DNA of 40,083 nt, from contig CAUYJH010000003.1 of NCBI GenBank assembly GCA_963573315.1, positions 1-40,083 on the forward strand, given 5' to 3'. Under the pieces are notes generated by a model. It saw only the letters and a program-made list of their open reading frames with translations, did not search any database and was not told where the DNA came from. The position numbers and the translations under genes are program-made. The stretch comes from Entomortierella parvispora. Its lineage: Eukaryota; Mortierellomycota; Mortierellomycetes; Mortierellales; Mortierellaceae. Positions 23,401-33,616 of this stretch are shown one piece after another (positions within the stretch are counted from its first letter, which is position 1; every line of letters begins with the position of its first letter).

Positions 23401-24046
23401 CAACGCAACAGAGAGGCCACTTTGCTTTTGTTCCTTTTCTCTTACCAAAGACTAGAACGTAGCTACCCTCTTCCTTGATGGTGAATTCGCCACGGATCGT
23501 TGCAGAAGCAGAATCATAGTGCTGGATTGGCAGGATCTCAATCAGGTCCGGATCCTTGAACTTTGCAACGGTCTTCTTTCTTCTCGAGGAAGGCTGTGAA
23601 GTCGAGGGGAGGGAGGACTGGCTAGGGTTATGTTGGTTCATTCCTAGCCCACTGGTGGACTCTGGCCCATGGTCATCGTCCTCGTCCTCGCTGGCAGAGT
23701 CAATGGAGGCCCTGCTAGAGGCATAGTTGCTGGCATGACTCGATTTTGTAGGGGAGGTTGACAGGACGTTGGATCCAGTGTAGACTGGTTGTTGCGAAGA
23801 CGTATAACGCGAGGAGATAGATTCCGGTCTAGTTGGGGAGGGTCCACTTCCCGAGGTGGTGATAGACGGCGCCAGGGTGTTGGACTTTAGCTGAGGAGGA
23901 CAGGCGGCCGACTTGCGGAAGAAGAGTCCAAAGGAAATGTTCTTTTTCTTTGTGGAGAACCACCAAACCAGGGCCTTGTTGTCAGGCTGGTCGACATGGA
24001 CATAGTGTTGAAACACATCTCTCGCCGGGACCTCGATCTCTTGCAT
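20483..24046 (-). CDS. OSH3: Oxysterol-binding protein homologue with GOLD, PH and ORD domains (OSH3 type)
   Basis: Six exons: 24046-23446, 23332-23195, 23112-22528, 22411-21474, 21370-21293, 21178-20483, giving 1011 aa. Order of domains: N-terminal GOLD-like region (KALVWWFSTKKKNISFGLFF, then YVLVFDNSFSIHTSKRL across exons 1-2) interrupted by a Ser-rich acidic insert; PH domain about 232-320 (GWLYKKKRKRMQG to AWTSIIKAF); coiled coil about 450-500; FFAT-like motif VFYDAED at 556-562, which would bind ER VAP proteins; and the ORD from about 610, with KPFNPLHGETFEY and the fingerprint EKVSHYPP. Family members exchange lipids such as sterol and PI4P at ER contact sites. The fingerprint's second His is Tyr749 here. 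The start at 24046 is the first ATG preceding the GOLD region; the frame upstream is CT-rich leader DNA. Confidence 0.93.
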
Positions 24047-24966
24047 GCCGGTGAGAGAGGGTGGATGGATGGATGGAAGAAAAGGAGGGAGGAGCGAAGA
24101 GAAGGATGAGGAATGAAGAGGATGACAGATGACGGAAGGAAGATGAGAAAGAGGAAAGGAGACAAAGAAAGAAAAAAAAAAAAAAAAGGACAGAACGAGA
24201 GCGACAGGGAAGGAAGGATAAAGTGGCACGGACAGTTCAGACAAGCAGGCAGCCATGGCGCCTTTGAGTGGCAACAAAGGTGGTGATTATGAAGAGTAAA
24301 AGAGCTCTCCCTCTCTCTCTCTCTCTCGTTCTCGTTCTCGTTCTCATTCTCATTCTCTCGTCTTGAGTGCTCTCGTCCTCTGGTTGTCAAGTTGCCTGTG
24401 GCATGCCCGTGGCGGTGGTGAGAGTTATTTTTACTTCGTGTTCATTCATTCATTCACTCGCTTTGTGCCATTTTTCACGTTGCTCACAAAGCATAAAGAC
24501 AGATCGACTATGTCCGCAGTGGCAAGCTGATGTTTTTTGCTGACATGCAGGGTTGGCGGGCAGTTGACTGATAGCCTGACTGACTGATGGACGGGCGGAT
24601 GGACGGACACTCTGGATGTCAGGCCGACATCCACAGCTCGCAGGCCAGGGCTGTTGGAGGTGCGACGGTCGACCCAGTCTATCCAACATCATTCAGAGTC
24701 TCTTGACCGCCGTGCTTCGGCTGCGCTAGAAAACGGCCCGCGAGCCGAGAGGAGAAGGCAAGAAGGGGGCCGTCTCCACTCTGATCAGCGCTCTAGCAGG
24801 GGAGAAAGAGAGAGGATACTACGTTACGAGTTTATCGCACGCTCAACACATCACACCACACAAATAGCAAAAAAAAAAATCGCGCGCACTCATGCCGTCT
24901 TGATGTTGGTCACCAACTTTCAGGCTATTCACATGCATCCATCCTGCACACCTGATCCCATCCTTC
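24047..24966. promoter_or_regulatory. Divergent region between OSH3 and ALKBH6 with CT and GTTCTC microsatellites
   Basis: This 920-bp region is purine-rich next to OSH3 (GA-rich on plus, including an A17-18 run near 24173-24187) and holds (CT)n followed by GTTCTC/ATTCTC hexamers at about 24305-24360. Short GACGGACG/GATGGACG motifs occur near 24590. No gene that I can support. Confidence 0.5.
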
Positions 24967-26112
24967 ATGACACAAGGCACCATCACCAAGGACCGCCTGC
25001 CCAATGCCCCCGCAAGCGTCTACTATATCCCAGACTTCATCTCTCCAGAGGAGGAACAAGACCTAATCAACAAGGCATGTGTCTATGGACACCATGTTCC
25101 ATCACGGTGCTGAGGCGAGATTGATCGAAACTCTATGGTCGAGGAACCTCAAAGTCTGGAATCTGATCTCTGTCAACGATATGTGTATATAGGTCCGTTC
25201 CGCGCCAAAGCCAAAGTGGGTCCACCTCAAGAACCGAAGGTGAGCCCTTTTCGCAGCCAGTGCGGCTGGTGCATTTCACCTCAAAGTGACCACCTGGGGC
25301 CTTTATTGTTCCCTGAGAACTAACCTTCGACAATTCTCCCACATGTTAGACTGCAGAACTGGGGTACGAGTTTGATTACGAATATTTGTTACTGGCCAAT
25401 GGACCGAGCAGCAACGGAGCCTAAGAGGGACGCGACACCACTTCTGTGAGCTCTCGAATTGATATGAAATAGATATTCCACAACATGTGGGACCATGCGC
25501 TCTTCATATGATGATCATTTCCGTGATGCATAATAGGCCCATCGACTGATCCTGGTCTTTTTCTTTCTAGGCGGCATTGTTGTGAACAATGCAATGGTGG
25601 CAGAACCTTTGCCGCCTTGGCTGACTTCCCTTAACCCCAGGTTTCGCGAACTGGAGGTATTTAAAGACCTGGACCTGATCCACAAAGACCCCAACCACTG
25701 TCTCATCAACGAGTACCTTGCTGGACAGGGCATCCTTCCGCACAAAGATGGACCAGCGTATCACCCGACAGTTGCGACAGTCTCGCTATCCTCTCATTGT
25801 ATCCTCGAGTTTTTTAAATTTTCGGATCTATCTGAGGACAGGAAAAATCAAGAACCCGAGTTTTCAATTTTCGTTCAACCAAGGTCGCTGCTTGTTCTCA
25901 AGGAGGATGTATATAACAACTATATGCACGGTATTCGAGAAGTGAACTCGGACAACCTCAATGAGGGCAATATCTTGAACAAGGATCGCGCGTTCTCTAA
26001 TGTCCCTATTCCCGAACTGCCTCTCGAACGCAACACGCGGATATCACTTACCTTCCGCATCGTCCCAAAGACCATCCGAGGAAACCGATTCTTCGCGCCA
26101 CCGAAAAAATAG
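24967..26112 (+). CDS. ALKBH6: AlkB-family Fe(II)/2-oxoglutarate dioxygenase, ALKBH6 type
   Basis: Four exons: 24967-25074, 25193-25239, 25350-25363, 25571-26112, giving 236 aa, similar to human ALKBH6. Conserved blocks: VYYIPDFISPEEEQDLI, APKPKW, RLQNWGG, LPPWL, NHCLINEYLAGQGILPHKDG, TVSLSSH, SLLVLKEDVY and the C-terminal NTRISLTFR. Predicted iron ligands are His114 and Asp116 (HKD) and His176 (MHG); Arg213 or Arg219 would bind 2-oxoglutarate. The family oxidatively demethylates nucleic acids or proteins; the ALKBH6 substrate is not settled. Two splicing oddities: intron 1 needs a GC donor (AAG/GCATGT) to keep frame and the conserved NK-V-x-SAPKPKW alignment, and exon 3 is only 14 nt. A weaker alternative, donor GTCTAT six bases downstream, would insert Ala-Cys. 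Confidence 0.9.
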
Positions 26113-26141
26113 CGCACGTGACTTCAAAATTTGACAACCCT

Positions 26142-26148
26142 TATAAAA
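26142..26148 (+). promoter_or_regulatory. TATA box upstream of PUS1
   Basis: TATAAAA lies 30 bp after the ALKBH6 stop codon and is followed by a CT-rich leader, so the promoter of PUS1 abuts its upstream neighbour. Inferred from motif and position. Confidence 0.45.
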
Positions 26149-26237
26149 GTTCGAGGAGCGAAACGCGACTCTTGATTCTTCCTGCCTTCCCTCCCTTCCT
26201 TTCCTGCTCCACAACTCCTTGAGCAATCTCCGTCCTT

Positions 26238-26473
26238 GTAAGTTCTTTTAAAGCTTTTCTTCTTTTACTCTCTATGCAAGGTGTCATAATGAGCAATATG
26301 ATGAATATTTGTTTGGTCCGTGTTTATGAAGTGGAAGTAAGACCCCGCTACAGGAAGACAACCAATTTCTAAACTTTCTGATCTGCTCTGTTCGTCCACT
26401 TGCTAAATGTCAAATGCGACAGCACATTCTGAAATGAAAGGAGATCTAACCTCCAACTTCTGTTTGTTTCCAG
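26238..26473 (+). other. Putative 5'UTR intron of PUS1
   Basis: A GTAAGTTC donor at 26238 and a TTTGTTTCCAG acceptor ending at 26473 (or CTCCCAG ending at 26482) bracket a non-coding segment with upstream ATGs that would otherwise precede the PUS1 start. The 26474-26691 remainder contains an A22 run (26586-26607) and no gene. Confidence 0.35.
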
Positions 26474-26691
26474 TTCTCCCAGTAGGTTTGTCCAATTGAT
26501 CATAGCGTTCTCAATGAATTTAAAAGACAATATTAATAATAAACACATTTACAAAACAAACCTCGTCCGCCTGATTGCCTCGTCTAAAAAAAAAAAAAAA
26601 AAAAAAATCATAACAGTGTTCACCATGACAGTCACCGCAGCGCCGTCTTCGCCTGGGTGCTGGACACGAGGAGACATTCACTTCCTCCTTC

Positions 26692-28773
26692 ATGGCCGTT
26701 TCTCGTCTTCTTTCTGCTTTCATTCCCTTGTTCTCTGCACCTCGAATCGCCAGACTAGTATCCTCCCCGCGTTTCTCTACAATGTCCTCTCCCCCTCCAC
26801 CCAACGACATCACCATGTCCACACCTACCCCCTCTGTGGCCGAGTCTGAGCCGGTCAAGAGGCTTGCCTCCGACGTTGTCGAAGAGTCTTCGACCTCTAC
26901 CTCGGCTGCTCCTGCAGGATCGACTGAGGGTGGTGAATCCGCTGCCAAGAAGCACAGGCCACAGATCGAGAAGGAGGACACCGCTGCCTACATGGGAACA
27001 AAACGCAGCAAGGTCAGAGGCAACATCCGCGGTGCAGACAAGTACAAGGGAAAGCGGGCAGATGGTTGGGGTAGTCAATCCCGCAATGCTCAGGATGCTG
27101 CTGCTGCTGCTGCAAAAGCTGCCGCCGGTGAGGACAACACTGCTGGCGATGACAGCAATGAAAACAAGGAGGCGCGTATTCCTAAGCGAAAAATTGCTCT
27201 TCTCATGGGATACTGTGGAACTGGATACCAGGGCATGCAGGTGTAAGTGAACATGATCTGTCAAGAGGCCCTTCTTCTCGGCGTCAAAAGTGATATCAAT
27301 GTTAACTCTGTGTCTGGTACTGTATACATTCATAGGAACCCAAATGCAAAGACGATTGAAGGCGATCTGTTCAAAGCAATGATTGCGGCAGAAGCTGTCT
27401 CCAAGGATAACGCAGACGATATCAAGAAGGTATGATCAAAGACATTGGAAATGAAACCCATCCATGCCATACTAGGGAACTTGGTACTAATGATACTTGC
27501 TACTAATGATACTTGCCTTCAATCATGAACAAACAGGTCAGCATGATGCGCTCAGCAAGAACGGACAAGGGCGTGCACGCGGCAGGAAATGTTGTGTCTC
27601 TTAAGATGATTGTTGAGGACCCCGATATTATCACCAAGATCAACGACAACCTTCCAGAACAGATTCGCCTCTTTGGCTATGTTCGCACTATGAACTCTTT
27701 CAATGCAAAGACTCTTTGTGATTCAAGAGTTTACGAGTACTTGCTGCCAACTTATGTCTTCCTTCCCAGACCTGCTCTTCCAGAGCGTGTCGAGGGAGAG
27801 CTACCAACGACGACAGTTCTCAGAGACGCCCCTGAAGGAAGTATGGCCTGGGATGAGAACGTCAAGATCTCAACACCAGAGGAAATGGCCGAGAAGCGAA
27901 GCTACCGTATCGACGAGGCGACTTTAGCCAAGGTCCGCGAAGCTTTCCAGGCCTATGAAGGAACACACAACTTCCACAACTTTACAATTGGCAAAAAATT
28001 CAACGACCGCGCCTGCAACAGATACATGATGACTTTCAAGGTAAGAGTTGCCTAATTGATTGCCCAATTGACCTCTCTACCATCATATGCCGGAGAATCT
28101 GGAATAGTCTCTCACGCAATCTACTAACCACAGGATCAATTGGCTCTTTCAGGCAAGCGATCCCAAGATGATCCAAGGCACAGAATGGCTCAGCTTGAAG
28201 GTGCATGGTCAGTCGTTCATGCTTCATCAAATCCGCAAGATGGTCGGACTTGTTGTGATGATGGTTCGCACGGATACACCGGTCAATTTGATCCCTGAGA
28301 CTTTCAAGGCGAACCAGATTAACATCCCCAAAGCGCCCAGTCTGGGTCTTTTGTTGGAGAGGGTAAGACTCGCATCACCAGCCCATGTCCCCTCCTTGAT
28401 CTCCTCCTCATTAACCTGAGATGGACCGGCGCTAACGCTCAAAACTAATACACCCAAATCTTTGGTTGAATAGCCTCAGTTCTTGACCTATAACCGCAAG
28501 GTGGCGGCGACTCATCAACCTCTGGACTTTGACCCCTACACTGAGGTTATGGACGCGTTCAAGGAAAAGTTCATCTACGATGGTATTATCAAGGAAGAGT
28601 TGGAGTTCAACCGATTTGACGAGTATCTCCAGATCTTGGACGGACATGCGGACCGTTACAACTTCAAGTACCTGAACAAGGAGGGTATCATTCCTGAGGA
28701 CGCCATCATTTTGCGTGGTCAAGGTAGCACTGTCCCAGCCGAGTCGGATGTCGAGTCGGACGCTTCTTCTTGA
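26692..28773 (+). CDS. PUS1: tRNA pseudouridine synthase 1 (TruA family)
   Basis: Five exons: 26692-27242, 27336-27429, 27537-28040, 28153-28362, 28474-28773, giving 552 aa. The protein isomerises uridines in tRNAs and some mRNAs. It aligns with yeast Pus1 over KIALLMGYCGTGYQGMQ, NPNAKTIEGDLFKA, the catalytic loop SARTDKGVHA (Asp225), SRVYEYLLPTY, GTHNFHNFT, LKVHGQSFMLHQIRKMVG and INIPKAPSLGLLLE. The first donor is GTAAGT after CAGGT, which restores GMQVNPNAKTIE. The first ~30 residues (MAVSRLLSAFIPLFSAPRIA) look like a mitochondrial presequence. A second Met at residue 31 (26782) starts a hydrophilic N-terminus with a KKHRPQ-type basic patch, suggesting two isoforms. An Ala-rich insert precedes the catalytic domain. 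Intron 2 contains a duplicated branch-point block. Confidence 0.95.
27485..27516 (+). repeat. Perfect 16-bp tandem duplication carrying the branch-point motif in PUS1 intron 2
   Basis: TACTAATGATACTTGC occurs twice in direct succession, 21-52 nt before the exon 3 acceptor. Each copy contains TACTAAT, a good match to the branch-point consensus. Confidence 0.9.
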
Positions 28774-30175
28774 GCACAGAAATAATAATCTCCCTGATTG
28801 ACACGCTGCAGCTTCAAGTGAATCTTGAAACTGGGCAGTAAAGAAAAACCTTGTTAAAGCAATTCACAATATACACATTTTTGCATACAAAAAAAAACTG
28901 AGCTCCCTTGCCCAAGGAGGTTCCAGGTTCTGGCTCTCTATTTTGTCTATGTGCGAGTGTTTGTCGTGAAGGGTACCATCTCTTGAACAGAGTTGAGGGT
29001 CGCACGCGATAGATGCGAGGGTGCGACAGTGTGTTATAGAAAGAGAGAGCGCAGACACAAAATCGATGACATGGCGGCTGATCGCACCATCTGAATGACC
29101 CCGCACACACGGAAGAGATGGGCGGGAGGGCGTGTGCGTTCCAACAAGTTGCAATTTTGATGTTGTGCATGGAAAAGAAGATAGAGGTCAGGCGGGCACG
29201 GATGTTTGCCGCGGTCTTTTCCCTTCTTTGTTTCCGTCTCTGGGAAGTCGTCTGTTGCGCCTCGCTCGCATGAATTCCAGACTCGGAGCGCGGATGGGGA
29301 GTAAACTCACAGAGAAAGAAAAAGAAAGAGAAAAAGAAGAAGGCCCCAGGACGGGGGGCCGGCCAGGGGTCGCTCATTGGGTGCAGGCAGAGGAGGCGGT
29401 ACCTCGCCTGCGTATGGTCGCACCACCCACGGACGGGGTTTTTCGTCAATAATTTATTTTTCTTTCTCTTCTTTTTCGCCTCCTCCCTTTCCTCTTTGTT
29501 CATCCCATTGCATTCCTTCCCCTCCTTCTTTCCTTCCTTCTCTCTTCCCCCTCCTCTTGCTCTTTCTCTCCCATCCTCGCCTATCCTCCTCCTCTTTCAT
29601 CTCTCCCTCGTCTCTCCATTCCCCTCATCCCCTTCCCACGCCAAGGCCATCCTTCTGGCCGACTCTCCCTTCGGTAAGTCACCTTGCATCCCACACCTTT
29701 GAACCCAACCCATGCAACACCAGAGAGACACAACAATCAAACAATCATGCAAAAACAAACAAATGCAATCATGGCCAGACCAGACCAGAACGAACTCTAG
29801 CATTTTTTTGTCGACGAGCTCGTGCCCACTCGCCCGGCGCATGTGAACAGTCCACCAGTCAGCCAATCTGCATGGCCGACCCCTCGCTCTCCTGCTTTCC
29901 TGACACCGCACCCAGCTCGCAATCTCTCGAACACACTCACACACATACATACATACACACATACACACATACACACGCTCCATCCTCTTTTCTTTCTTCT
30001 TCTCCCCCACCCTCCCCCCCTTTTTTTTTCCTCTTGCTTCCTCATCCTCATCCTCATCACTGACAACCACCCATCTGCACTGCAACACCTCTCCAGCCTT
30101 CTTTCGCCATCGTCCGACTAACCTTTTGTCTTTTTTTTTTTTCTTTTCTCACCATCATTGTCCCTCCCAGCTTGA
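28774..30175. other. Intergenic region and 5'UTR of VTS1
   Basis: About 1.4 kb between PUS1 and VTS1. 28774-29440 carries the PUS1 3' end and purine-rich runs (near 29310-29340); the open minus frame at 28814-29503 has no recognisable domain or intron structure. 29450-29673 is strongly CT-rich and looks like the VTS1 leader, followed by a probable leader intron (29674-30170) that contains an ACAC/ATAC microsatellite at about 29935-29977. Confidence 0.5.
29674..30170 (+). other. Putative 497-nt 5'UTR intron of VTS1
   Basis: A TTCG/GTAAGTCA donor follows a CT-rich leader, and a TCCCTCCCAG acceptor lies five bases before the VTS1 ATG. The enclosed DNA has stops in all frames. Consensus-based inference. 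Confidence 0.5.
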
Positions 30176-33100
30176 ATGGCCAGACGCCCCTCCGAGTCCC
30201 TTACCATGCTGTCTGACCAAGGGAAGCAGTCGTTTGATCCCGCTGCTACCTTTCGACAGCCCGACTTCAGCCCCACCATGCTTCAGCAGCAACAACAGCA
30301 GCAGCAACAGAACCACTTTGCGTCTGGACACCAACAGCAACATGTACAAAACCAACAGCAGAAGCAGCAGCAACAGCAGCAGCATTTCCATCGGGGAGGC
30401 GCACGACCTGCATCGGAAATTCTGCCCCAGGGACACCACCATCCCTTCCACACCAACAACTTTCAGTCGCCCGAAGGTAAGTTGCCAAAGATGTCTCTCA
30501 ATCAAAACAGGATGCGCGTCTTTGCCTTGCTTTTGCTATGGAGTCTTGGGAGTCATTTTGATTTAGCGATATCGGAATGTTACTGACAAAAAACACCCTC
30601 GCCGTCATCTTTATATTTTTTTTTTATTTCATTTCGCTGCGGCATGATGGATAACTGCTGACTCTTAGCGGAGGCAATCGACAAGTGGTTCGAAGACCTA
30701 TCGCACTATGAACAAACATTGGAGGAGATGGCTGTGGTATCATTGGACATGGTCTTCAAGGATGAACTATCGACGATCGAGTCTTGGTTCAGGGTGTTGT
30801 CAGAGGCTGAGCGGACAGCTGCGCTGTACTCGCTTCTCCAGCACTCCTCCCAGGTTCAGATCCGCTTCTTTATTACTGTTCTCCAGCAAATGGCCAAGAA
30901 GGACCCCGTGGGTGCCCTATTGTCTCCCACTCACAATGAGAAAGGTAATAGTACTAATGGAACATTGCGCCACACCGTGGAAATAGAACCGAGAACAAAG
31001 CAGGGCAGTGGACTTATTATGTTCTTTGTTTGCTCTTTAGACCCAGTTCAGAATCAACTGCATGGTGCCATGCTCAAGGCAGAGATGGAGGCGAGTCAGC
31101 GACTGCTGAACGTGTTGCCCATCCAGCCTCCTGCACCACTGGACCGACCTGCAGCCCAGCGCCGATTGTATGATCGCCACTCTGTGACCATTAGTGGCAG
31201 TGAGGAATACAATCGCCTGTTCAGGAGAGACGGACATCGAAACAGCATTGATTTTCTCGGCCGGACCACTCCCATCGCCAACAATAATAATACCGCCAGC
31301 AGCAACAGCAACAACAAGTTTGGCAGCAGTGGCAGTCTCAATGGTGGTGCGAACGGCAACTCGTCCGGTGTGATTGGAAGCGGCGTTTTGTCAGAATCCG
31401 TTGCCGCGCGCTCGAATCAGTTCAAGGCTTCGCCTGGATCACTTAACAGGATCAGTGCTCCCAACATGTTTGGTAATCGACCCAAGTCTGTTCATGAGGG
31501 CGATACTTCCTCCGTATTCTCGTCCAACTGGAATTTTGCCTCCTTGGGAGCGAACCCTCTGCCCAGTATGAATGGAGTAGCGAATGGTGGCATCTCTAGC
31601 TCTGCTGGATCAACTTCGGGATCTCCCGGCAATATTGGAGATCGAACTTCGTTTGGACGGCCGAAATCGGTTGGTGGCGCGGAATGGATGCTGAGCTCTT
31701 CCAACCACAATAGTCTTCGATCGGCATCAGCATCGTCACAAGGAGCTGCTGCTGACGGGTTGGATAAACCATGGACGCCCCTGATCATGTCCCCGACTAT
31801 GGGCGGCTTCCACAATGGATCTAACGGAACGGGCCATAGCCTGAGCGCAGGAAGCTTTTCAGGCTCTTCCGGACTAGCTGTTGAGCGGCCAAAGTCTGTG
31901 ACGGAGGCCGATTTGGCAAAGTTGAACATTTCTCAATGGGTTCAAAACAACAATGCTGCTGGAGGGGGTAACGCTGGATCGTCCCAGAGAACAGGTGCTA
32001 GCCTAGAGGAGATCAAAGCGAATAACCGGCGCAGGACCTTGCTTCGACCGAGCGCCATCATCTCGAACGTACCGGTTACAGTTCTGGAAGGAGATGAGAA
32101 GCTGTTGAGCGCGAGCGCCAACACTTCCTCGATCAACATTGTTTCGACCATGTTTAATGAAACCACGAGCACTGAAGCTACTGCAGGCGCCAAGGGAGAC
32201 GGATCTGGATCTATCCCCTCAAGTGGCGCTGAAGCTGGATCGACTGGGGCGACGGCTTTAACTGCAGGAGGTAATAATGCCCAAGATGGGTACAATCAGC
32301 AACAACAGCAGGCTGTTCAACTGTTGCAGACTCTGACTTTGGATTCCACACCCTCCAACTCGCATCGCTCCTCTCCAGGACAGCAGAATTCGCAGTCTCT
32401 TCAGCAACCTCGTTCTAGAGCCGCTTCCCCCTTCTCTTCCCCTCTTCCTTCGCCTATCAAGGCAGGTTTCCGCTCTCGACCGGTTTCGGGATCGACCTCG
32501 CCTCGAATGATCGCTCAACAGCAACCTTACAACAACAATGGCAATAACAATAGCGTGGGATCGTCCACTGTCGCGAACGCTTGGACCCCTGGAGCTAGTC
32601 AATTCAACCATGGCAACCACGCTTTTGGATCCGACCAAGGGTTGATTCCTGTGGAATACAACCAAAAGCGGCACTTGTCCCCCCCTGGTGGCAACCACTC
32701 TCGACCTCTGCAGCAGCAGCAAGCCTCGTTGCAGCCACAACAGCAACAGATGCAGATGCATCATAATAGTAACCTCTACAACAGCCATTATCACCATATG
32801 GGTTCATCCTCTTCGACGACTGCTTTGGATGACGACTACTTGAGTGACACCAGTGATATCTCAAGCCTTGGCATGAATGGCCACCATGGCCGTGGTGGAT
32901 CTGCTCCCAAGGATAAGAAGCAGCCCGAGGGCGTCGATTTTGAACTCTTACAAGGTATCCCCCATTGTTCTCACCACTGCCCAAGCCCCATTGTCGCTGC
33001 AATGGACAATGCTTCCTTTCCTGTTGCTAATTCAAGAGAAATATACTAACAACCCACCTCTTATCTCTAACAGATACCCCAGCGTGGCTGAGATCATTAC

Positions 33101-33360
33101 GGCTGCACAAGTACAACAACATCTTTGAGGGGATGAACTGGCGTGATATTGTCAATCTTTCGGATGGTGATCTGATTAACAAGGGAGTGGCCGCTCTGGG
33201 GGCCCGTCGCAAGATGCTAAAAGTCTTTGAGCAGGTCCGCAAGGAGATGCTCTTGCAGGTACAACACCCCCTCCCACTCTTTCACTTTGCAGCTCTTTCT
33301 TATTTTTCTTCAGTGCACGATATTAACAAAGTGCTTTGCTTATAGGGCATGATTATTTAA
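30176..33360 (+). CDS. VTS1: SAM-domain RNA-binding post-transcriptional regulator (Vts1/Smaug family)
   Basis: Five exons: 30176-30476, 30669-30944, 31041-32954, 33074-33258, 33346-33360, giving 896 aa. After a polyQ N-terminus comes the Vts1 N-terminal helical domain ([19 protein letters not shown] to [11 protein letters not shown]). A long disordered Ser/Asn/Gly-rich middle follows, with repeated RPKSV motifs ([27 protein letters not shown]). The C-terminal SAM domain (about 831-888) reads [20 protein letters not shown], then [15 protein letters not shown]; the basic ALGARRK segment is the RNA hairpin-binding surface in Vts1. The family binds Smaug recognition hairpins and recruits deadenylation. 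Intron 2 (96 nt) has no stop and keeps frame if retained. The last exon is only 15 nt (GMII, stop). The RPKSV repeats are candidate phosphorylation/14-3-3-type sites by inference. Confidence 0.94.
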
Positions 33361-33616
33361 AAAAGGCAACAGGTGTGCCTCGGTGGTATGGAATGGGATA
33401 GCTTGGCGCCGTCCTCTTTCTCCGCCGTGATGACCTTGCAAAGAAATCCTGATCCCCCTGCGACGAAAAAGACCATATGTCATTCCCGAAGACTGAAAAG
33501 AATCAATGTCTGGCCCAAGACATGCCGAGAAAGAGAAGACTAACACCCGTGTACATGTACATACACCCAATCAGAAAAAAAATATACAGACCTCTTTATT
33601 TCTACTTTTCGTTTCT

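Noticed and set aside
24300-24360. CRISPR-like short repeats (CT/GTTCTC)
   Set aside because: Simple contiguous microsatellite without spacers, in a fungal promoter.
28814-29503. 229-codon open frame on minus between PUS1 and VTS1
   Set aside because: Begins in Lys/Glu-rich purine repeat DNA, has no recognisable motif, and is antisense to the VTS1 upstream region.
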